A DNA stretch of 64,000 nucleotides from an uncultured Craurococcus sp. (lineage in GTDB: Bacteria > Pseudomonadota > Alphaproteobacteria > Acetobacterales > Acetobacteraceae), in the NCBI GenBank assembly GCA_902805545.1, contig CADCTD010000007.1, positions 17,021-81,020 of the forward strand, read 5' to 3'. How positions within the stretch are numbered: position 1 is the stretch's first letter; the number at the start of each line of letters is the position of its first letter. Positions 1-9,016 of this stretch are shown piece after piece. The position numbers and the translations under genes are program-made. The notes under the pieces are model-generated. The model did no database searches. It worked only from the letters and a program-made list of their open reading frames with translations, and was not told the origin of the DNA.

Positions 1-1
1 A

Positions 2-40
2 CGCTACTTCTCCTGCATGCGGCTGTACGGCTGCATGTAG
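2..40 (+). CDS. possible 3' end of a gene cut by the window edge
   Basis: One frame reads twelve residues ending in RLYGCM and then a TAG stop, immediately before the next gene's upstream region. The aromatic, arginine-rich end could be a real C-terminus, but twelve codons cannot identify a family. It may equally be non-coding. Only the sequence to the left would decide. Confidence 0.25.
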   Translation, partial: RYFSCMRLYGCM

Positions 41-87
41 CGCCCTGGTTGCGGCCGGGCCCGGAACCGCACCGAAGGCCGGGCGCT

Positions 88-405
88 ATGCTTGGCATGC
101 CCCACGCCACCGCCCCCCGCCTCCTTCTCCTCGCCGCCGTGCTGATCGCCGGCCCGGCCCTCGCCCAGACGCCGGCCGAGCGCGCCTCGCGCCAGCTCAA
201 CCGGGAGCAGGAGCGGGACCGCGCGCGGGATGCGGCGGAGGATGCGCGGGCGCCGCAGGCCATCGTGCCGCCGGCCCAGGTGCTGCCGCTGGAGGCGGAC
301 CGCAACTCGCTCCGGCCCGATGTCGGGCGGCCGGAGGCAAGCGGGCGGCTGAACACCGGCAGCGCGGGGACGCAGCCCGGGCTGAACCAGAACACCCAGC
401 GCTGA
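88..405 (+). CDS. small secreted hypothetical protein
   Basis: A 105-residue protein with a clear Sec signal peptide: a hydrophobic run of Leu, Ala and Val around residues 11-26, ending in an ALA-Q cleavage site. The mature part is hydrophilic, rich in Arg, Glu, Ala and Pro, with a charged stretch (RASRQLNREQERDRARDA) likely to be helical, and a Gly/Asn/Gln-rich tail. No domain is recognised. The ATG at 88 is preceded by GAAGG at 74-78; an in-frame ATG at 97 would also keep the signal peptide. It converges on the cupin gene. Function unknown; probably periplasmic. Confidence 0.6.
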   Translation: MLGMPHATAPRLLLLAAVLIAGPALAQTPAERASRQLNREQERDRARDAAEDARAPQAIVPPAQVLPLEADRNSLRPDVGRPEASGRLNTGSAGTQPGLNQNTQR

Positions 406-408
406 GGC

Positions 409-425
409 CCGCCCGGCCGGGGCGG
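409..425. terminator. weak GC hairpin between convergent genes
   Basis: CCGCCC at 409-414 pairs with GGGCGG at 420-425 around a five-base loop, between the stop at 405 and the opposing stop at 431. There is no T tract. It is a plausible shared terminator, but in DNA this GC-rich it could be chance. Confidence 0.3.
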
Positions 426-430
426 ACGCC

Positions 431-838
431 TCAGTGGATCGGGTCGAGGAAGGGCGTCCCGGGCTCGGCCACATAGACGATCAGGATGCGCAGCGCCTCG
501 CGGCCGCTGCGGTTGTAGCCGGTCATGCGGACATGCGGCGGCTCCACCAGCGCGCCGCCGGCCGGCACGGTGATGGCCTCACGCCCTTCCATCTCCAACG
601 TGAAGGTGCCCTCCATCACATAGACGGTGACGGGGAAGCGATGGGTATGGAACACCGTCGCCTGGCCGGGGGGGATGGTCGCGGTCAGGACCTGCACCTC
701 CTGCCGCTCGCCCCTCGGCATGCCCTGCACGACCTCGCGCAGGAGGAGATTCGGCCGCGCCGGCTCCTGCGCCGCGGCGCCGGAGATGCCCATCGCCGCC
801 GCCGCGAGCGCGGCGCCCAAACCTGCCACAAGGCGCAT
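431..838 (-). CDS. exported cupin-domain protein
   Basis: A 135-residue protein with an N-terminal signal peptide (alanine-rich, ending ISGAAAQ) followed by a single cupin barrel. The first cupin motif contains the metal-ligand-like HTHRFP and the second lies around ALVEPPHVRMTGYN. Cupins of this size bind a metal or small molecule; no substrate can be inferred. The start is the ATG at 838, nine bases after GGGAGG; the codon before it is TTG. Likely periplasmic. It stands alone, converging with the small secreted protein. Confidence 0.8.
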   Translation of the reverse strand: MRLVAGLGAALAAAAMGISGAAAQEPARPNLLLREVVQGMPRGERQEVQVLTATIPPGQATVFHTHRFPVTVYVMEGTFTLEMEGREAITVPAGGALVEPPHVRMTGYNRSGREALRILIVYVAEPGTPFLDPIH

Positions 839-909
839 CAACCGATCCTCCCGTACTGAACGGGACGGAGTTGACGCCCAAACCGCGCGGGACGGGTAAG
901 GAATTCCGG

Positions 910-2394
910 CTAGCCGTCGACCTCGACGACCGCCTCGAGCCCGAGCACGGCGCCGAGCTGCTCCACCCGGCGCAGCACGCTCTCGCCCGCGAAGACGCCG
1001 GTGCCCTCGGCCAGGCGCAGCACCAGGCGGCTGCCCTGGCGCTCGAGGCGCGTGCCGGCCAGCAACGCCGGCGTGCCGCCGCAGAGCGTGTAGGCAAGGC
1101 GGAGCGCGGCGCCGAGCGCCTCCGCCCGGCGGATGGTCGGCAGGTCGAGCAGCACCCGCGTCGGGCCGAGGAAGGGGGCGCTCGGCTCGGCCTCGTAGCG
1201 CAGCGCGGCGCAGAGGCCGAGGAAGGCGCGGGCATGGTGGTCGAGCCCGGCGCCATGCTGGCGGAGGATGCGGAGGAAGGCCTGCTCCGCCCGGTATTCC
1301 GGGTGGTCGTGGCTGCCGAGGTCGGACACCCAGCAGGCGGCCTCGCGCAGCGCCCGCACCGCCGGGTCCTGATCGGGGAAGATCGGGTCGGTCCAGGCGA
1401 TCAGCGCGGGCGGCAGGCCCGGGTCGCGGCCCCAGGCGCCGGCCAGGTCGCGCGCAGCGGCCAGCATCGGGTCCGCCCCGCGCACCGCCTCCGGCAGCAG
1501 GCGGGCGTACCAGCCCTCGCGCAGCCCATTGGCCGAGAAGACCACGCGGGCGGCGCCGGTCGCCCGCAGCAGCCGGCGCATCGTCACCGCGGCGAAGGGC
1601 ATGTCGGCCAGGCGCTTCTGCGGCGCGCCGGCCATCCGCTCCAGCACCCGGCGGGAGGCGGCCATGACGACGCCGGCGAGGTCGCGCGCCTCCTCGCGGC
1701 GGAGGACGTAGTGATGGACGATCGCCAGCGGGTAGCCGGTCTGGGCGATATGCATCCGCGCCAGGGCCCGCCAGGCGCCGCCGACGAGGTAGAGGTCGCG
1801 CCCGCCGCCCTCGGCAAGCCAGGATTGCTTCGCCATCTCCTCCTCGGCGATGGCGCGGGCGCGGGCCACCTCGCCGCCGGCCCGCTCGGCGAGGCGGATG
1901 GCGCCGATCGGGAGCGACGCGGCGCGGGCGACCCGGCCCTCGGCCAGCCGCACCACCTCGAGGCTGCCGCCGCCGAGGTCACCGAGCACGCCATCGGCGC
2001 CGGGGAAGCCGAGCAGCACGCCATCGGCGGAGAGGCGCCCCTCCTCCTCGCCGGTGAGGATGCGAATGCGCAGGCCCGGCATGCGCTCCCGCATGGCGGC
2101 GACGAAGGCATCGCCATTGGCGGCGTCGCGCACGGCGGCCGTCGCCACCACCTCCAGCGGGTCGGCGCGCATGGCATGCGCCACGGCATGGTAGCGGGCG
2201 AGGACGGTCAGCGCCGGGCCGATCGCCTCCTCGTTCAGCCGCCCGGTCGCCTGCAGGCCGCGGCCGAGGCCGAGCACGGCCTTCTCGTTGAAGATCGCCT
2301 GCGGGTTCCGCCCGCGTCCCTCGAAGATGACGAGGCGGACGGAATTGGAGCCGAGGTCGACGACCCCACAGCGGGGCGCGTTTGGAGCAGTCAT
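910..2394 (-). CDS. ppx: exopolyphosphatase, Ppx/GppA family
   Basis: A 494-residue phosphatase of the ASKHA fold that removes terminal phosphate from polyphosphate, or from pppGpp in the GppA branch. The first phosphate-binding motif, VVDLGSNSVRL, is at residues 11-21, and the second, GDLGGGSLEVV, at 138-148. The conserved acidic stretch ILTGEEEGRLS, which holds the family's catalytic glutamate, is at 112-122. The C-terminal ~190 residues form the helical HD-like part. It starts five bases after the ppk stop, so kinase and phosphatase are co-transcribed, the usual arrangement for polyphosphate turnover. Ppx and GppA activity cannot be told apart from sequence; ppk linkage favours Ppx. Confidence 0.9.
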   Translation of the reverse strand: MTAPNAPRCGVVDLGSNSVRLVIFEGRGRNPQAIFNEKAVLGLGRGLQATGRLNEEAIGPALTVLARYHAVAHAMRADPLEVVATAAVRDAANGDAFVAAMRERMPGLRIRILTGEEEGRLSADGVLLGFPGADGVLGDLGGGSLEVVRLAEGRVARAASLPIGAIRLAERAGGEVARARAIAEEEMAKQSWLAEGGGRDLYLVGGAWRALARMHIAQTGYPLAIVHHYVLRREEARDLAGVVMAASRRVLERMAGAPQKRLADMPFAAVTMRRLLRATGAARVVFSANGLREGWYARLLPEAVRGADPMLAAARDLAGAWGRDPGLPPALIAWTDPIFPDQDPAVRALREAACWVSDLGSHDHPEYRAEQAFLRILRQHGAGLDHHARAFLGLCAALRYEAEPSAPFLGPTRVLLDLPTIRRAEALGAALRLAYTLCGGTPALLAGTRLERQGSRLVLRLAEGTGVFAGESVLRRVEQLGAVLGLEAVVEVDG

Positions 2395-2399
2395 GCAGA

Positions 2400-4601
2400 T
2401 CAGTCCTGGGCGATGCGGTCGGGGCGCGGCTTGCGCATCGCTGCCCGGCCGCTGCGGTGCAACGCACTGCCGCGGCCGGAGAGGGAGGGGTTGGTCATGA
2501 AATACTCATGGGCCGAGACCGGCTGCGTGCCCCGCGACAGGCGGCGCCAGGCGCCCTCGCTGCCCAGCTCCCAGCTCTGGGCGGTGTCCTTCAGGTTCAC
2601 CACCATGATCTGGTCGACGACCTGGGCATGCACGGTCGCGTTCTCGACCGGCACCATGGTCTCGACGCGCCAGTCCATGTTGCGCGCCATCCAGTCGGCC
2701 GAGGAGATGAAGACCCGCGCCCGGCGCGAGGGCAGGCGGTGGCCGTTGCCGAAGACGTAGATGCGCGAGTGCTCGAGGAAGCGGCCGACGATCGACTTCA
2801 CCCGGATGTTCTCGGAGAGGCCGGGAACGCCCGGGCGGAGGCAGCAGATGCCGCGCACCACGCAGTCCACCTTCACCCCCGCGCGGGAGGCGGCATAGAG
2901 CGCGTCGATGAGCTGCTCGTCGACCAGGCTGTTCATCTTCAGCCAGATGCCGGCGGGCTTGCCCTCCTCGGCGAAGCGGCGCTCCTGCTCGATCAGGCCA
3001 AGGAGGGTCGGGCGGATGGTGAGCGGCGCGAAGGCGAGGCCCTCCATCCGCTCCGGCCTGGCGTAGCCCGTCATGTAATTGAAGAGACGCGCGGCATCGC
3101 CGGTCAGCGCCGGGTCGGCGGTGAAGAAGGAGAGGTCGGTGTAGATGCGCGCCGTGATGGGGTGGTAGTTGCCGGTGCCGAAATGGGCGTAGCTCCGCAG
3201 CGCCCCGGCCTCCCGCCGCACCACCAGCGACATCTTGGCATGCGTCTTCAGCTCGACGAAGCCGAAGACCACCTGCACGCCCGCCGCCTCCAGCTCCCGC
3301 GCGAGGGCGATGTTCCGCTCCTCGTCGAAGCGGGCCTTGATCTCGACGATGCCGGTGACGTTCTTGCCCGCCTCCGCCGCCTCGATCAGCGCGCGGGCGA
3401 TCGGGCTGTCGCGGCTGGTGCGGTAGAGGGTCTGCTTGATGGCGACGACGTTCGGGTCCCGCGCCGCCTGGCGCAGGAACTGCACCACCACGTCGAAGCT
3501 CTCATAGGGGTGGTGGACGACGATGTCCTTCGCCCGGATCGCGGCGAAGCAGTCCCCGCCATAGTCGAGGATGCGCTCCGGGAAGCGCGGCGTGTAGGGG
3601 GTGAAGAGCAGGTCCGGCCGGTCGTCGACGATGAGCTGGCGGAGGTCGTCGAGGCCGAGCAGCCCGTCCACCACGAAGACGCCGCTGCGCTCGGCATCCA
3701 GCTCCTCGATGACGAAATCGACGATGTCGGAGGGCGTGGCGGCGGTGACCGAGAGGCGGATGGCGCGGCCGCGGCGGCGGCGCTTGAGCGCCGTCTCGTA
3801 GGAGCGGACGAGGTCCTCCGCCTCCTCCTCGAACTCCACGTCGGTGTCGCGGATGAGGCGGAAGAGCCCGTTCTCGGCCGGGATGAAGCCGGGGAAGACG
3901 CGGCGCAGGCTGAGCTCGATCAGGTCCTCAAGCAGGAGGAAGCGGATGGCCGTCTCGCCATCCTGCTTCGGCAGGCGGATGAAGCGCTCGACCTGCGCGG
4001 GCAGCGGCAGCAGGGCGCGCATGGTGCCGCCATCCTCCTCCCGCACCAGCTTCAGCACCATGCAGGCAGCGAGGTTCTGGATGAAGGGGAAGGGATGCGC
4101 CGGGTCGACCGCGAGCGGGGTGAGCACGGGGAAGACGCGCTCCATGAACCAGCCATCGAGCCAGGCGCGGTCGGCCTCGCTCAGCTCCTCGGTGCCGCAG
4201 ACGATGATGCCGGCCTCGCGCATCTGGCCGCGCAGCGCGCGCCAAGTGGCCTGCTGCGCCTCGATCAGCACCTCCGCGCGGTCATGGATGGCGGCGAGCT
4301 GCTGCGTGGGGGTCCGGCCGTCGGGCGAGCGGCTGGTGATGCCGGCGCCCTCCTGGCCGATCAGCCCGGCGACGCGGACCGAGTAGAATTCGTCGAGATT
4401 GGCGGCCGAGATGGCGACGAAGCGCAGCCGCTCGAGCAGCGGGTGGTGCTCGTTGCCTGCCTCCTCCAGCACCCGGGTATTGAAGTCGAGCCAGGAGAGC
4501 TCCCGGTTGATGAAGCGGTCGGGCTCCTGCGGGCCGGGGGCGGGGCCAGCGGCGGGCGCCGGCTCGGCGGCGGTCGGGGTGCGGGTCTCGGCGAGGCTCA
4601 T
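2400..4601 (-). CDS. ppk1: polyphosphate kinase 1
   Basis: A 733-residue enzyme that reversibly polymerises the ATP gamma-phosphate into polyphosphate. The N-terminal domain begins with the family signature [20 protein letters not shown] near residue 30, followed by the helical domain with [12 protein letters not shown]. The catalytic core contains [11 protein letters not shown] near residue 470, with the histidine that is phosphorylated in the family. Length is normal for PPK1. A Pro/Ala/Glu-rich stretch precedes the first domain. It begins nine bases after the hdaA stop and ends five bases before ppx, within a six-gene operon. Confidence 0.95.
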   Translation of the reverse strand: MSLAETRTPTAAEPAPAAGPAPGPQEPDRFINRELSWLDFNTRVLEEAGNEHHPLLERLRFVAISAANLDEFYSVRVAGLIGQEGAGITSRSPDGRTPTQQLAAIHDRAEVLIEAQQATWRALRGQMREAGIIVCGTEELSEADRAWLDGWFMERVFPVLTPLAVDPAHPFPFIQNLAACMVLKLVREEDGGTMRALLPLPAQVERFIRLPKQDGETAIRFLLLEDLIELSLRRVFPGFIPAENGLFRLIRDTDVEFEEEAEDLVRSYETALKRRRRGRAIRLSVTAATPSDIVDFVIEELDAERSGVFVVDGLLGLDDLRQLIVDDRPDLLFTPYTPRFPERILDYGGDCFAAIRAKDIVVHHPYESFDVVVQFLRQAARDPNVVAIKQTLYRTSRDSPIARALIEAAEAGKNVTGIVEIKARFDEERNIALARELEAAGVQVVFGFVELKTHAKMSLVVRREAGALRSYAHFGTGNYHPITARIYTDLSFFTADPALTGDAARLFNYMTGYARPERMEGLAFAPLTIRPTLLGLIEQERRFAEEGKPAGIWLKMNSLVDEQLIDALYAASRAGVKVDCVVRGICCLRPGVPGLSENIRVKSIVGRFLEHSRIYVFGNGHRLPSRRARVFISSADWMARNMDWRVETMVPVENATVHAQVVDQIMVVNLKDTAQSWELGSEGAWRRLSRGTQPVSAHEYFMTNPSLSGRGSALHRSGRAAMRKPRPDRIAQD

Positions 4602-4610
4602 GCGGCCACC

Positions 4611-5357
4611 CTACAGCAGCGTTGGGGGGGGCGGGCAGCCGGTCTCGGCGGCTGCCATGGATTCGTCATCCGCACCGAATCCCGGGAGGTCGGCGAGGGT
4701 TGCACGGGCCAAGGCCCGGGTGACCCGGCCGCCGAGCGCCAGCGCCGCGCGGTCGAGCCGGGCGGCGGCCTCGGCGATGGCGGCCGCCTCGCGCGGCAGG
4801 CGGGCGAGGAGGAAGGCCTGCACCCCCTCCTCCACCCGGAGCTGGCGGCGGGCGAAATGCCGGCGCAGCAGGGCGGCGAGCAGCGCGTCGCTCGGCGGGC
4901 GGATGCCGGCGGCGGGCATGGCGCGCAGCCGGCTGCGGAGGTCGGGCAGCGCCACCGGCCATCGCGCGGACGGGGCGCGGCCGGCGAGGAGCAGGCGCTG
5001 GCCGCGCTCGGCACAGAGGTTGAGCAGATGGAAGAGGGCGGCTTCCTCGGCCATGCAATCGGCATCGTCGAGGGCGAGGCCGGGGCCGGGCGGCAGCTCC
5101 GGCAGGCCGCGCAGCGCCGGGCCGAGCAGCACCGGCCAGCCGCGGCGGGCAGCCAGGCCCCGCAGCATCAGCGACTTGCCGGTCGCCGCCGGGCCATGCA
5201 GGGCGAGGCGCCCGCCCGGCCAGGCCTCGGGCCGGGCGAGCCAGGCCAGCGCCTCGGCATTGCTCTCATCGGCCAGCACCGGCTCCGCGTCGAAGGGCGC
5301 TGCGGCGGGCAGCGGCAGGGCGAGCTGCCGCGGCAGCGGGGCCGTGGCGTCGAGCAT
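4611..5357 (-). CDS. hdaA: HdaA/Hda-like DnaA inactivator (AAA+ ATPase)
   Basis: A 248-residue protein related to the DnaA AAA+ domain but lacking the DNA-binding domain IV. It starts with QLALPLP, resembling the beta-clamp-binding QLxLP motif of Hda proteins, at residues 11-17. The P-loop GPAATGKS is at 55-62 and a Walker B-like LALDDAD at about 93-99. In the family, Hda with the DNA clamp stimulates ATP hydrolysis by DnaA and prevents re-initiation. The start ATG shares its A with the TGA of the upstream permease gene (TGATG), implying translational coupling. The order hda - permease - DUF2066 - purM/purN resembles Pseudomonas. Confidence 0.85.
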   Translation of the reverse strand: MLDATAPLPRQLALPLPAAAPFDAEPVLADESNAEALAWLARPEAWPGGRLALHGPAATGKSLMLRGLAARRGWPVLLGPALRGLPELPPGPGLALDDADCMAEEAALFHLLNLCAERGQRLLLAGRAPSARWPVALPDLRSRLRAMPAAGIRPPSDALLAALLRRHFARRQLRVEEGVQAFLLARLPREAAAIAEAAARLDRAALALGGRVTRALARATLADLPGFGADDESMAAAETGCPPPPTLL

Positions 5358-6505
5358 CAGCCGGTCCGCGGCGGGTCGAGATAGAGCGGGCTCTCGAGGT
5401 AGCGGCGCAGCCAGTAGCGGGCGATGACGCCGATCACCGCCGCCAGCGGCACCGCCAGCAGCACGCCGAGGAAGCCGAAGGCCACACCCCCGGCGAAGAG
5501 GGCGAAGATCACCCAGACCGCATGCAGCTCCACCCGGTCCCCGAGCAGCCAGGGATAGATCACGTAGCCCTCGATCACCTGCCCGGCGACGAAGAGCGCC
5601 ATCACCACCAGCACGCCGTTCCAGGTGCCGAACTGGGCGAGCGCCAGGGCCAGCGCGGTGATGAGGCCGGTGATGGAGCCGATATAGGGGATGAAGGAGA
5701 GGATGCCCGACATCAGCCCGACCGTCAGGCCGAGCTCCAGCCCGACCGCGGAGAGCGCCGCGGCGTAGTAGATGGCGAGCAGGGCGCAGCAGAGCAGCTG
5801 GCCGCGCAGCCAGGCGGAGAGCACGCGGTCCGTGTCGCGGGCGAGCTGGCGGAGCGTCGCGGCGGAGCGGCGGGGCAGCCAGGCATCCATGCGGCGGATC
5901 ATCCGCGGCCAATCGCGCAGCAGGTAGAAGGCGACGACGGGCGTCACCGTCACCAGCGTGAAGACGCTGAAGAGCGCGATGCCGCCGGTGATCATCCGCG
6001 CCAGCGAGGTGCCGAGATAGGAGATGATCGACCCCGCCTGGCCGACCGCGAGGTCCTGCAGGCGCTGGTCGAAGACATCCGGGCCAAGACGCTCCGAGAG
6101 GGCGGTCAGCGCGTCGCGCACCGCCTGGCCGACGCCGAACACGTAAGCCGGCAGGCGCTGGATGAGGACCGTCACCTGCGCCACCAGCAGCGGGTAGAGC
6201 AGCAGCAGGCAGAGCAGGGCGAAGGCGCCGAGCGCCAGGATCATCAGCAGCGCCGAGACGCCGCGCGGAATGCCGATGCGGGTCAGCCACGAGGCCGGCG
6301 GGTCGAGGAAATAGGCGATGACGGCGGCGAGCACGAAGGGGGTGAGGATCGGCGAGAAGAGCCAGAAGGCGAGGAACAGCCCGCTGGCGACGCCGAGGCC
6401 AAGCGCCACCCGCTGGGCGCGCGTCGCCACCGGCGGCGGGATGCGCGGGCGGACCGGGGCCGGCTCCGGCTTGGCGGGCGGCGGTGGGGGCGGGACGAGG
6501 TTCAT
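5357..6505 (-). CDS. AI-2E family transporter (PerM-like permease)
   Basis: A 382-residue inner-membrane protein with about eight predicted hydrophobic segments and the usual AI-2E family layout: two N-terminal helices (near LGVASGLFLAFWLFSPIL), a large soluble loop at roughly 100-150, and a C-terminal helix bundle containing SFIPYIGSITG. The N-terminal ~25 residues are Pro-rich. Substrates in this family are mostly unproven despite the name. It overlaps the phosphatidyltransferase gene by ATGA and hdaA by TGATG. Confidence 0.85.
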   Translation of the reverse strand: MNLVPPPPPPAKPEPAPVRPRIPPPVATRAQRVALGLGVASGLFLAFWLFSPILTPFVLAAVIAYFLDPPASWLTRIGIPRGVSALLMILALGAFALLCLLLLYPLLVAQVTVLIQRLPAYVFGVGQAVRDALTALSERLGPDVFDQRLQDLAVGQAGSIISYLGTSLARMITGGIALFSVFTLVTVTPVVAFYLLRDWPRMIRRMDAWLPRRSAATLRQLARDTDRVLSAWLRGQLLCCALLAIYYAAALSAVGLELGLTVGLMSGILSFIPYIGSITGLITALALALAQFGTWNGVLVVMALFVAGQVIEGYVIYPWLLGDRVELHAVWVIFALFAGGVAFGFLGVLLAVPLAAVIGVIARYWLRRYLESPLYLDPPRTG

Positions 6506-7053
6506 GGCCGCCGCCCGGGATGCTGCGTCCAGTGGACGGCGGAGACCACATAGGCGATGCCGGAGGCGAGGGTCGTCAGCGCGACTGCCCAGATCAGCGC
6601 GGTCAGCAACCCTTCCGCGACGAGGCCGAAGCCGGCGAGCAGCAGGGCCAGCGCGGCGAGGGCGATTTGCAGGCAGGTGTTCAGCTTCGAGACCAGCAGC
6701 GGGCGGATGCGCGGCGGCTGGCCGAGCACCCAGAGCACCAGGACGCCGCCGACGATCAGCAGGTCGCGGAACACGACCAGCATGGCGAGCCAGTCCGGCA
6801 GCTCGCCGATGGCGGCGAGCGTCACATAGACCGAGACGAGCAGCGCCTTGTCCGCCACCGGGTCGAGCATCGCCCCGAGCGCGCTGCGGGTATTGGTCAC
6901 CCGCGCCAGCCAGCCATCCACGCCGTCCGAGATGCCGGCGCCGATGAAGACGTAGAAGGCGAGGTCCAGCCGGTGGTGCAGGATCAGCCAGATGGTCGCC
7001 GGCACGGCGCAGAGCCGCGCCAGGGTGATGAGGTTGGGCAGCGTGACGAGCAC
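6502..7053 (-). CDS. CDP-alcohol phosphatidyltransferase (PgsA-like)
   Basis: A 183-residue membrane enzyme of phospholipid synthesis. The signature DxxDGxxAR...GxxxDxxxD is complete: SDGVDGWLAR followed by GAMLDPVADK at about residues 43-69. The remainder is four or five membrane helices. Such enzymes transfer a phosphatidyl group from CDP-diacylglycerol, usually to glycerol-3-phosphate (PgsA) or an amino alcohol; PgsA-like is the best guess. The GTG at 7053 is chosen because the family N-terminus (LPNLITLARL) follows at once; the frame is open further upstream but would add an unrelated Pro/Arg-rich stretch. It overlaps the permease gene by ATGA. Confidence 0.85.
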   Translation of the reverse strand: MLVTLPNLITLARLCAVPATIWLILHHRLDLAFYVFIGAGISDGVDGWLARVTNTRSALGAMLDPVADKALLVSVYVTLAAIGELPDWLAMLVVFRDLLIVGGVLVLWVLGQPPRIRPLLVSKLNTCLQIALAALALLLAGFGLVAEGLLTALIWAVALTTLASGIAYVVSAVHWTQHPGRRP

Positions 7054-7102
7054 GTGTGGCGCCTCGGGTGGGGTCTTCCCTCCCTGCTCGGCCGGGCGCG
7101 TA

Positions 7103-7804
7103 TCAGCTTCCGGCAAGGCCCAGCCGCCAGGAGGGGCCCGCCTGTTCCAGCGCGATGCCGATGGCGGCGAGCAGCGCCGCCGCCTCGGGCGGCGGGGCGC
7201 GCAGGCCAAGGCGCACCCGCGCCGCATCCACCGCGATCGCCTGGATGTCGACCGAGGCGACCGGGGGCGCCCCGCGCAGCCGCCGCTGGAGTTCGAGCCA
7301 TTCGCCCATGGAGCGGTAGATGGCCCTCGCCTCGATCCAATTCGAGGCCGGCGCGCCGGCGGCGACCGGGGGCGGCGAAGCGCCCGGCACGCTGACGCTG
7401 CCGCCGAGCGCCGAGCGCACCCGGTTGGGGTCGAAGACCACGGTGATGCGGCCGGTGTAGCGCGTGGGCGCCGTCCGCTCCTGCTCGATGACGATGGAGC
7501 GCACCATGTCCTCGAGCCGCTGGTCGGAGAGGTTGACCGGCGGCAGGCCGGCCTCCGACAGGGCGCGCTCCCAGGCGGTGCGGCGGCCGGCGGCCAGCGC
7601 CCGCTCGCGCGCCAGCACGCCGTTCTCGGCCGAGGCCTCGGCGGGGATGCCGCGCTGGGTGAGGTTCAGCGCCGAGGGATCGGGCGTGGTGGCGACGGGC
7701 GGCAGCACGGCGGTCTGCGCCCAGGCGGAGGTAGCAACCGGTGCCGCGGCGAGGGCCAGGGCCAGGCCCGCCATGCCCCGGAGGATGCCCGTTCTGCCCA
7801 GCAT
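7103..7804 (-). CDS. exported DUF2066-like protein
   Basis: A 233-residue protein with a signal peptide (hydrophobic [21 protein letters not shown]). The mature region has a helical segment rich in Arg and Ala ([18 protein letters not shown]), then an alternating strand region with [19 protein letters not shown], typical of DUF2066 proteins. The assignment rests mainly on position: DUF2066 genes commonly lie beside purM and hda in Proteobacteria, as here. The ATG at 7804 is preceded by GGAGAAAG; an upstream ATG at 7834 gives no better signal peptide. It is the first gene of the operon leading to ppx and is divergent from purM. Function unknown. Confidence 0.7.
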   Translation of the reverse strand: MLGRTGILRGMAGLALALAAAPVATSAWAQTAVLPPVATTPDPSALNLTQRGIPAEASAENGVLARERALAAGRRTAWERALSEAGLPPVNLSDQRLEDMVRSIVIEQERTAPTRYTGRITVVFDPNRVRSALGGSVSVPGASPPPVAAGAPASNWIEARAIYRSMGEWLELQRRLRGAPPVASVDIQAIAVDAARVRLGLRAPPPEAAALLAAIGIALEQAGPSWRLGLAGS

Positions 7805-7889
7805 TGCGCTTTCTCCTGCCATGCGGCCCGGCACAGGGGACGCGCCGGGAAAGGCGCGCTAGAAAGCCGCCGACCCCCCTTAGCCGATC

Positions 7890-7894
7890 GGAGG
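7890..7894 (+). promoter_or_regulatory. ribosome binding site deciding the purM CTG start
   Basis: GGAGG lies five bases before the CTG at 7900. No in-frame ATG, GTG or TTG occurs between this site and the conserved PurM N-terminus, so this Shine-Dalgarno sequence is the main support for CTG initiation. Confidence 0.65.
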
Positions 7895-7899
7895 CCGCC

Positions 7900-8973
7900 C
7901 TGACCAGTTCCCCGCGAAACAGCCTGACCTACCGTGATGCCGGGGTGGACATCGATGCCGGCGACGCGCTGGTCGAGGCCATCAAGCCGATGGCCCGGTC
8001 CACCAGCCGGGCCGGCACCATGGGCGGGCTCGGCGGCTTCGGCGCGCTCTTCGACCTGAAGGCGGCGGGCTTCGCCGATCCGGTCCTGGTCAGCTCCACC
8101 GATGGCGTCGGCACCAAGCTGCGCGTCGCGCTCGATGCCGGGCTGCACGGGACGGTCGGCATCGACCTGGTCGCCATGTGCGTGAACGACCTCGTGGTGC
8201 AGGGGGCGGAGCCGCTCTTCTTCCTCGACTACTTCGCCACCGGGAAGCTCCGGCTGGAGCAGGCGCGGGACGTCATCTCCGGCATCGCCGAGGGCTGCCG
8301 GCAGGCGGGCTGCGCCCTGGTCGGCGGCGAGACGGCGGAGATGCCGGGGATGTATGCGGCCGAGGACTACGACCTCGCCGGCTTCTCGGTCGGTGCCGCG
8401 GAGCGCGGCGCGCTGCTGCCGCGGGCGGATGTCGGCCCCGGCGACGTGCTGCTCGGCCTGGCCAGCACCGGGGTGCATTCCAACGGCTTCTCCCTCGTGC
8501 GGCGGGTGGTGGAGGCCAGCGGCCTCGGGCTCGATGCCCCCTCCCCCTTCGGCGGCGGGACGCTCGGCGCGGCGCTGCTGGCGCCGACGCGGATCTATGT
8601 GAAGTCGCTGCTGGCGCTGCACCGGGCGGGGCTGCTGAAGGCGGCGGCGCATATCACCGGCGGCGGGCTGCCCGGCAACCTGCCGCGGGTGCTGCCCGAG
8701 GGCGTCGCGGCGACGGTGGATGCGGGCGCCTGGCGCGTGCCGGCGGTCTTCTCCTGGCTGGCGCAGGCCGGCAACGTGGCGCCCGAGGAAATGCTGCGGG
8801 TCTTCAACTGCGGGATCGGCATGGTCGTGGTCGTCGCGCCAGGGGCGGTCGCCGAGGCGACGACCCTGCTCGAGGGCGCGGGCGAGACCGTCTTCCGCAT
8901 CGGGGCGCTGGAGGCCGGGAGCGGCGAGGCGCAGGTGCGGATCGGCAACCTGCCGGAAAGCTGGCCGAGATGA
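7900..8973 (+). CDS. purM: phosphoribosylformylglycinamidine cyclo-ligase (AIR synthetase)
   Basis: A 357-residue enzyme for step five of purine synthesis, converting FGAM to AIR with ATP. It matches the family throughout: [17 protein letters not shown] at the N-terminus, [41 protein letters not shown] and the C-terminal [15 protein letters not shown]. The start is unusual. The conserved N-terminus begins before any ATG, GTG or TTG; the CTG at 7900 five bases after GGAGG gives a protein starting [14 protein letters not shown], the same length as E. coli PurM. The next in-frame candidates, GTG 7945 and ATG 7990, would delete the conserved YRDAG segment. purN follows 43 bases downstream. Confidence 0.93.
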   Translation: MTSSPRNSLTYRDAGVDIDAGDALVEAIKPMARSTSRAGTMGGLGGFGALFDLKAAGFADPVLVSSTDGVGTKLRVALDAGLHGTVGIDLVAMCVNDLVVQGAEPLFFLDYFATGKLRLEQARDVISGIAEGCRQAGCALVGGETAEMPGMYAAEDYDLAGFSVGAAERGALLPRADVGPGDVLLGLASTGVHSNGFSLVRRVVEASGLGLDAPSPFGGGTLGAALLAPTRIYVKSLLALHRAGLLKAAAHITGGGLPGNLPRVLPEGVAATVDAGAWRVPAVFSWLAQAGNVAPEEMLRVFNCGIGMVVVVAPGAVAEATTLLEGAGETVFRIGALEAGSGEAQVRIGNLPESWPR

Positions 8974-9016
8974 GGGAGCCGGACCAAACCAGGCCTCCAC
9001 GCCCGGCGGCGCCCCG

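Noticed and set aside
2382..5384. A 1000-codon open frame on the plus strand opposite ppk and hdaA
   Set aside because: It is antisense to two clear enzymes, has Arg/Ala/Gly-rich low-complexity composition and no recognisable motif; long antisense frames are expected at this GC content.
7741..7899. A longer purM starting at the ATG at 7741
   Set aside because: It would add 53 Pro/Arg/Gly-rich residues unlike any PurM and lies inside the divergent gene's coding region and promoter.
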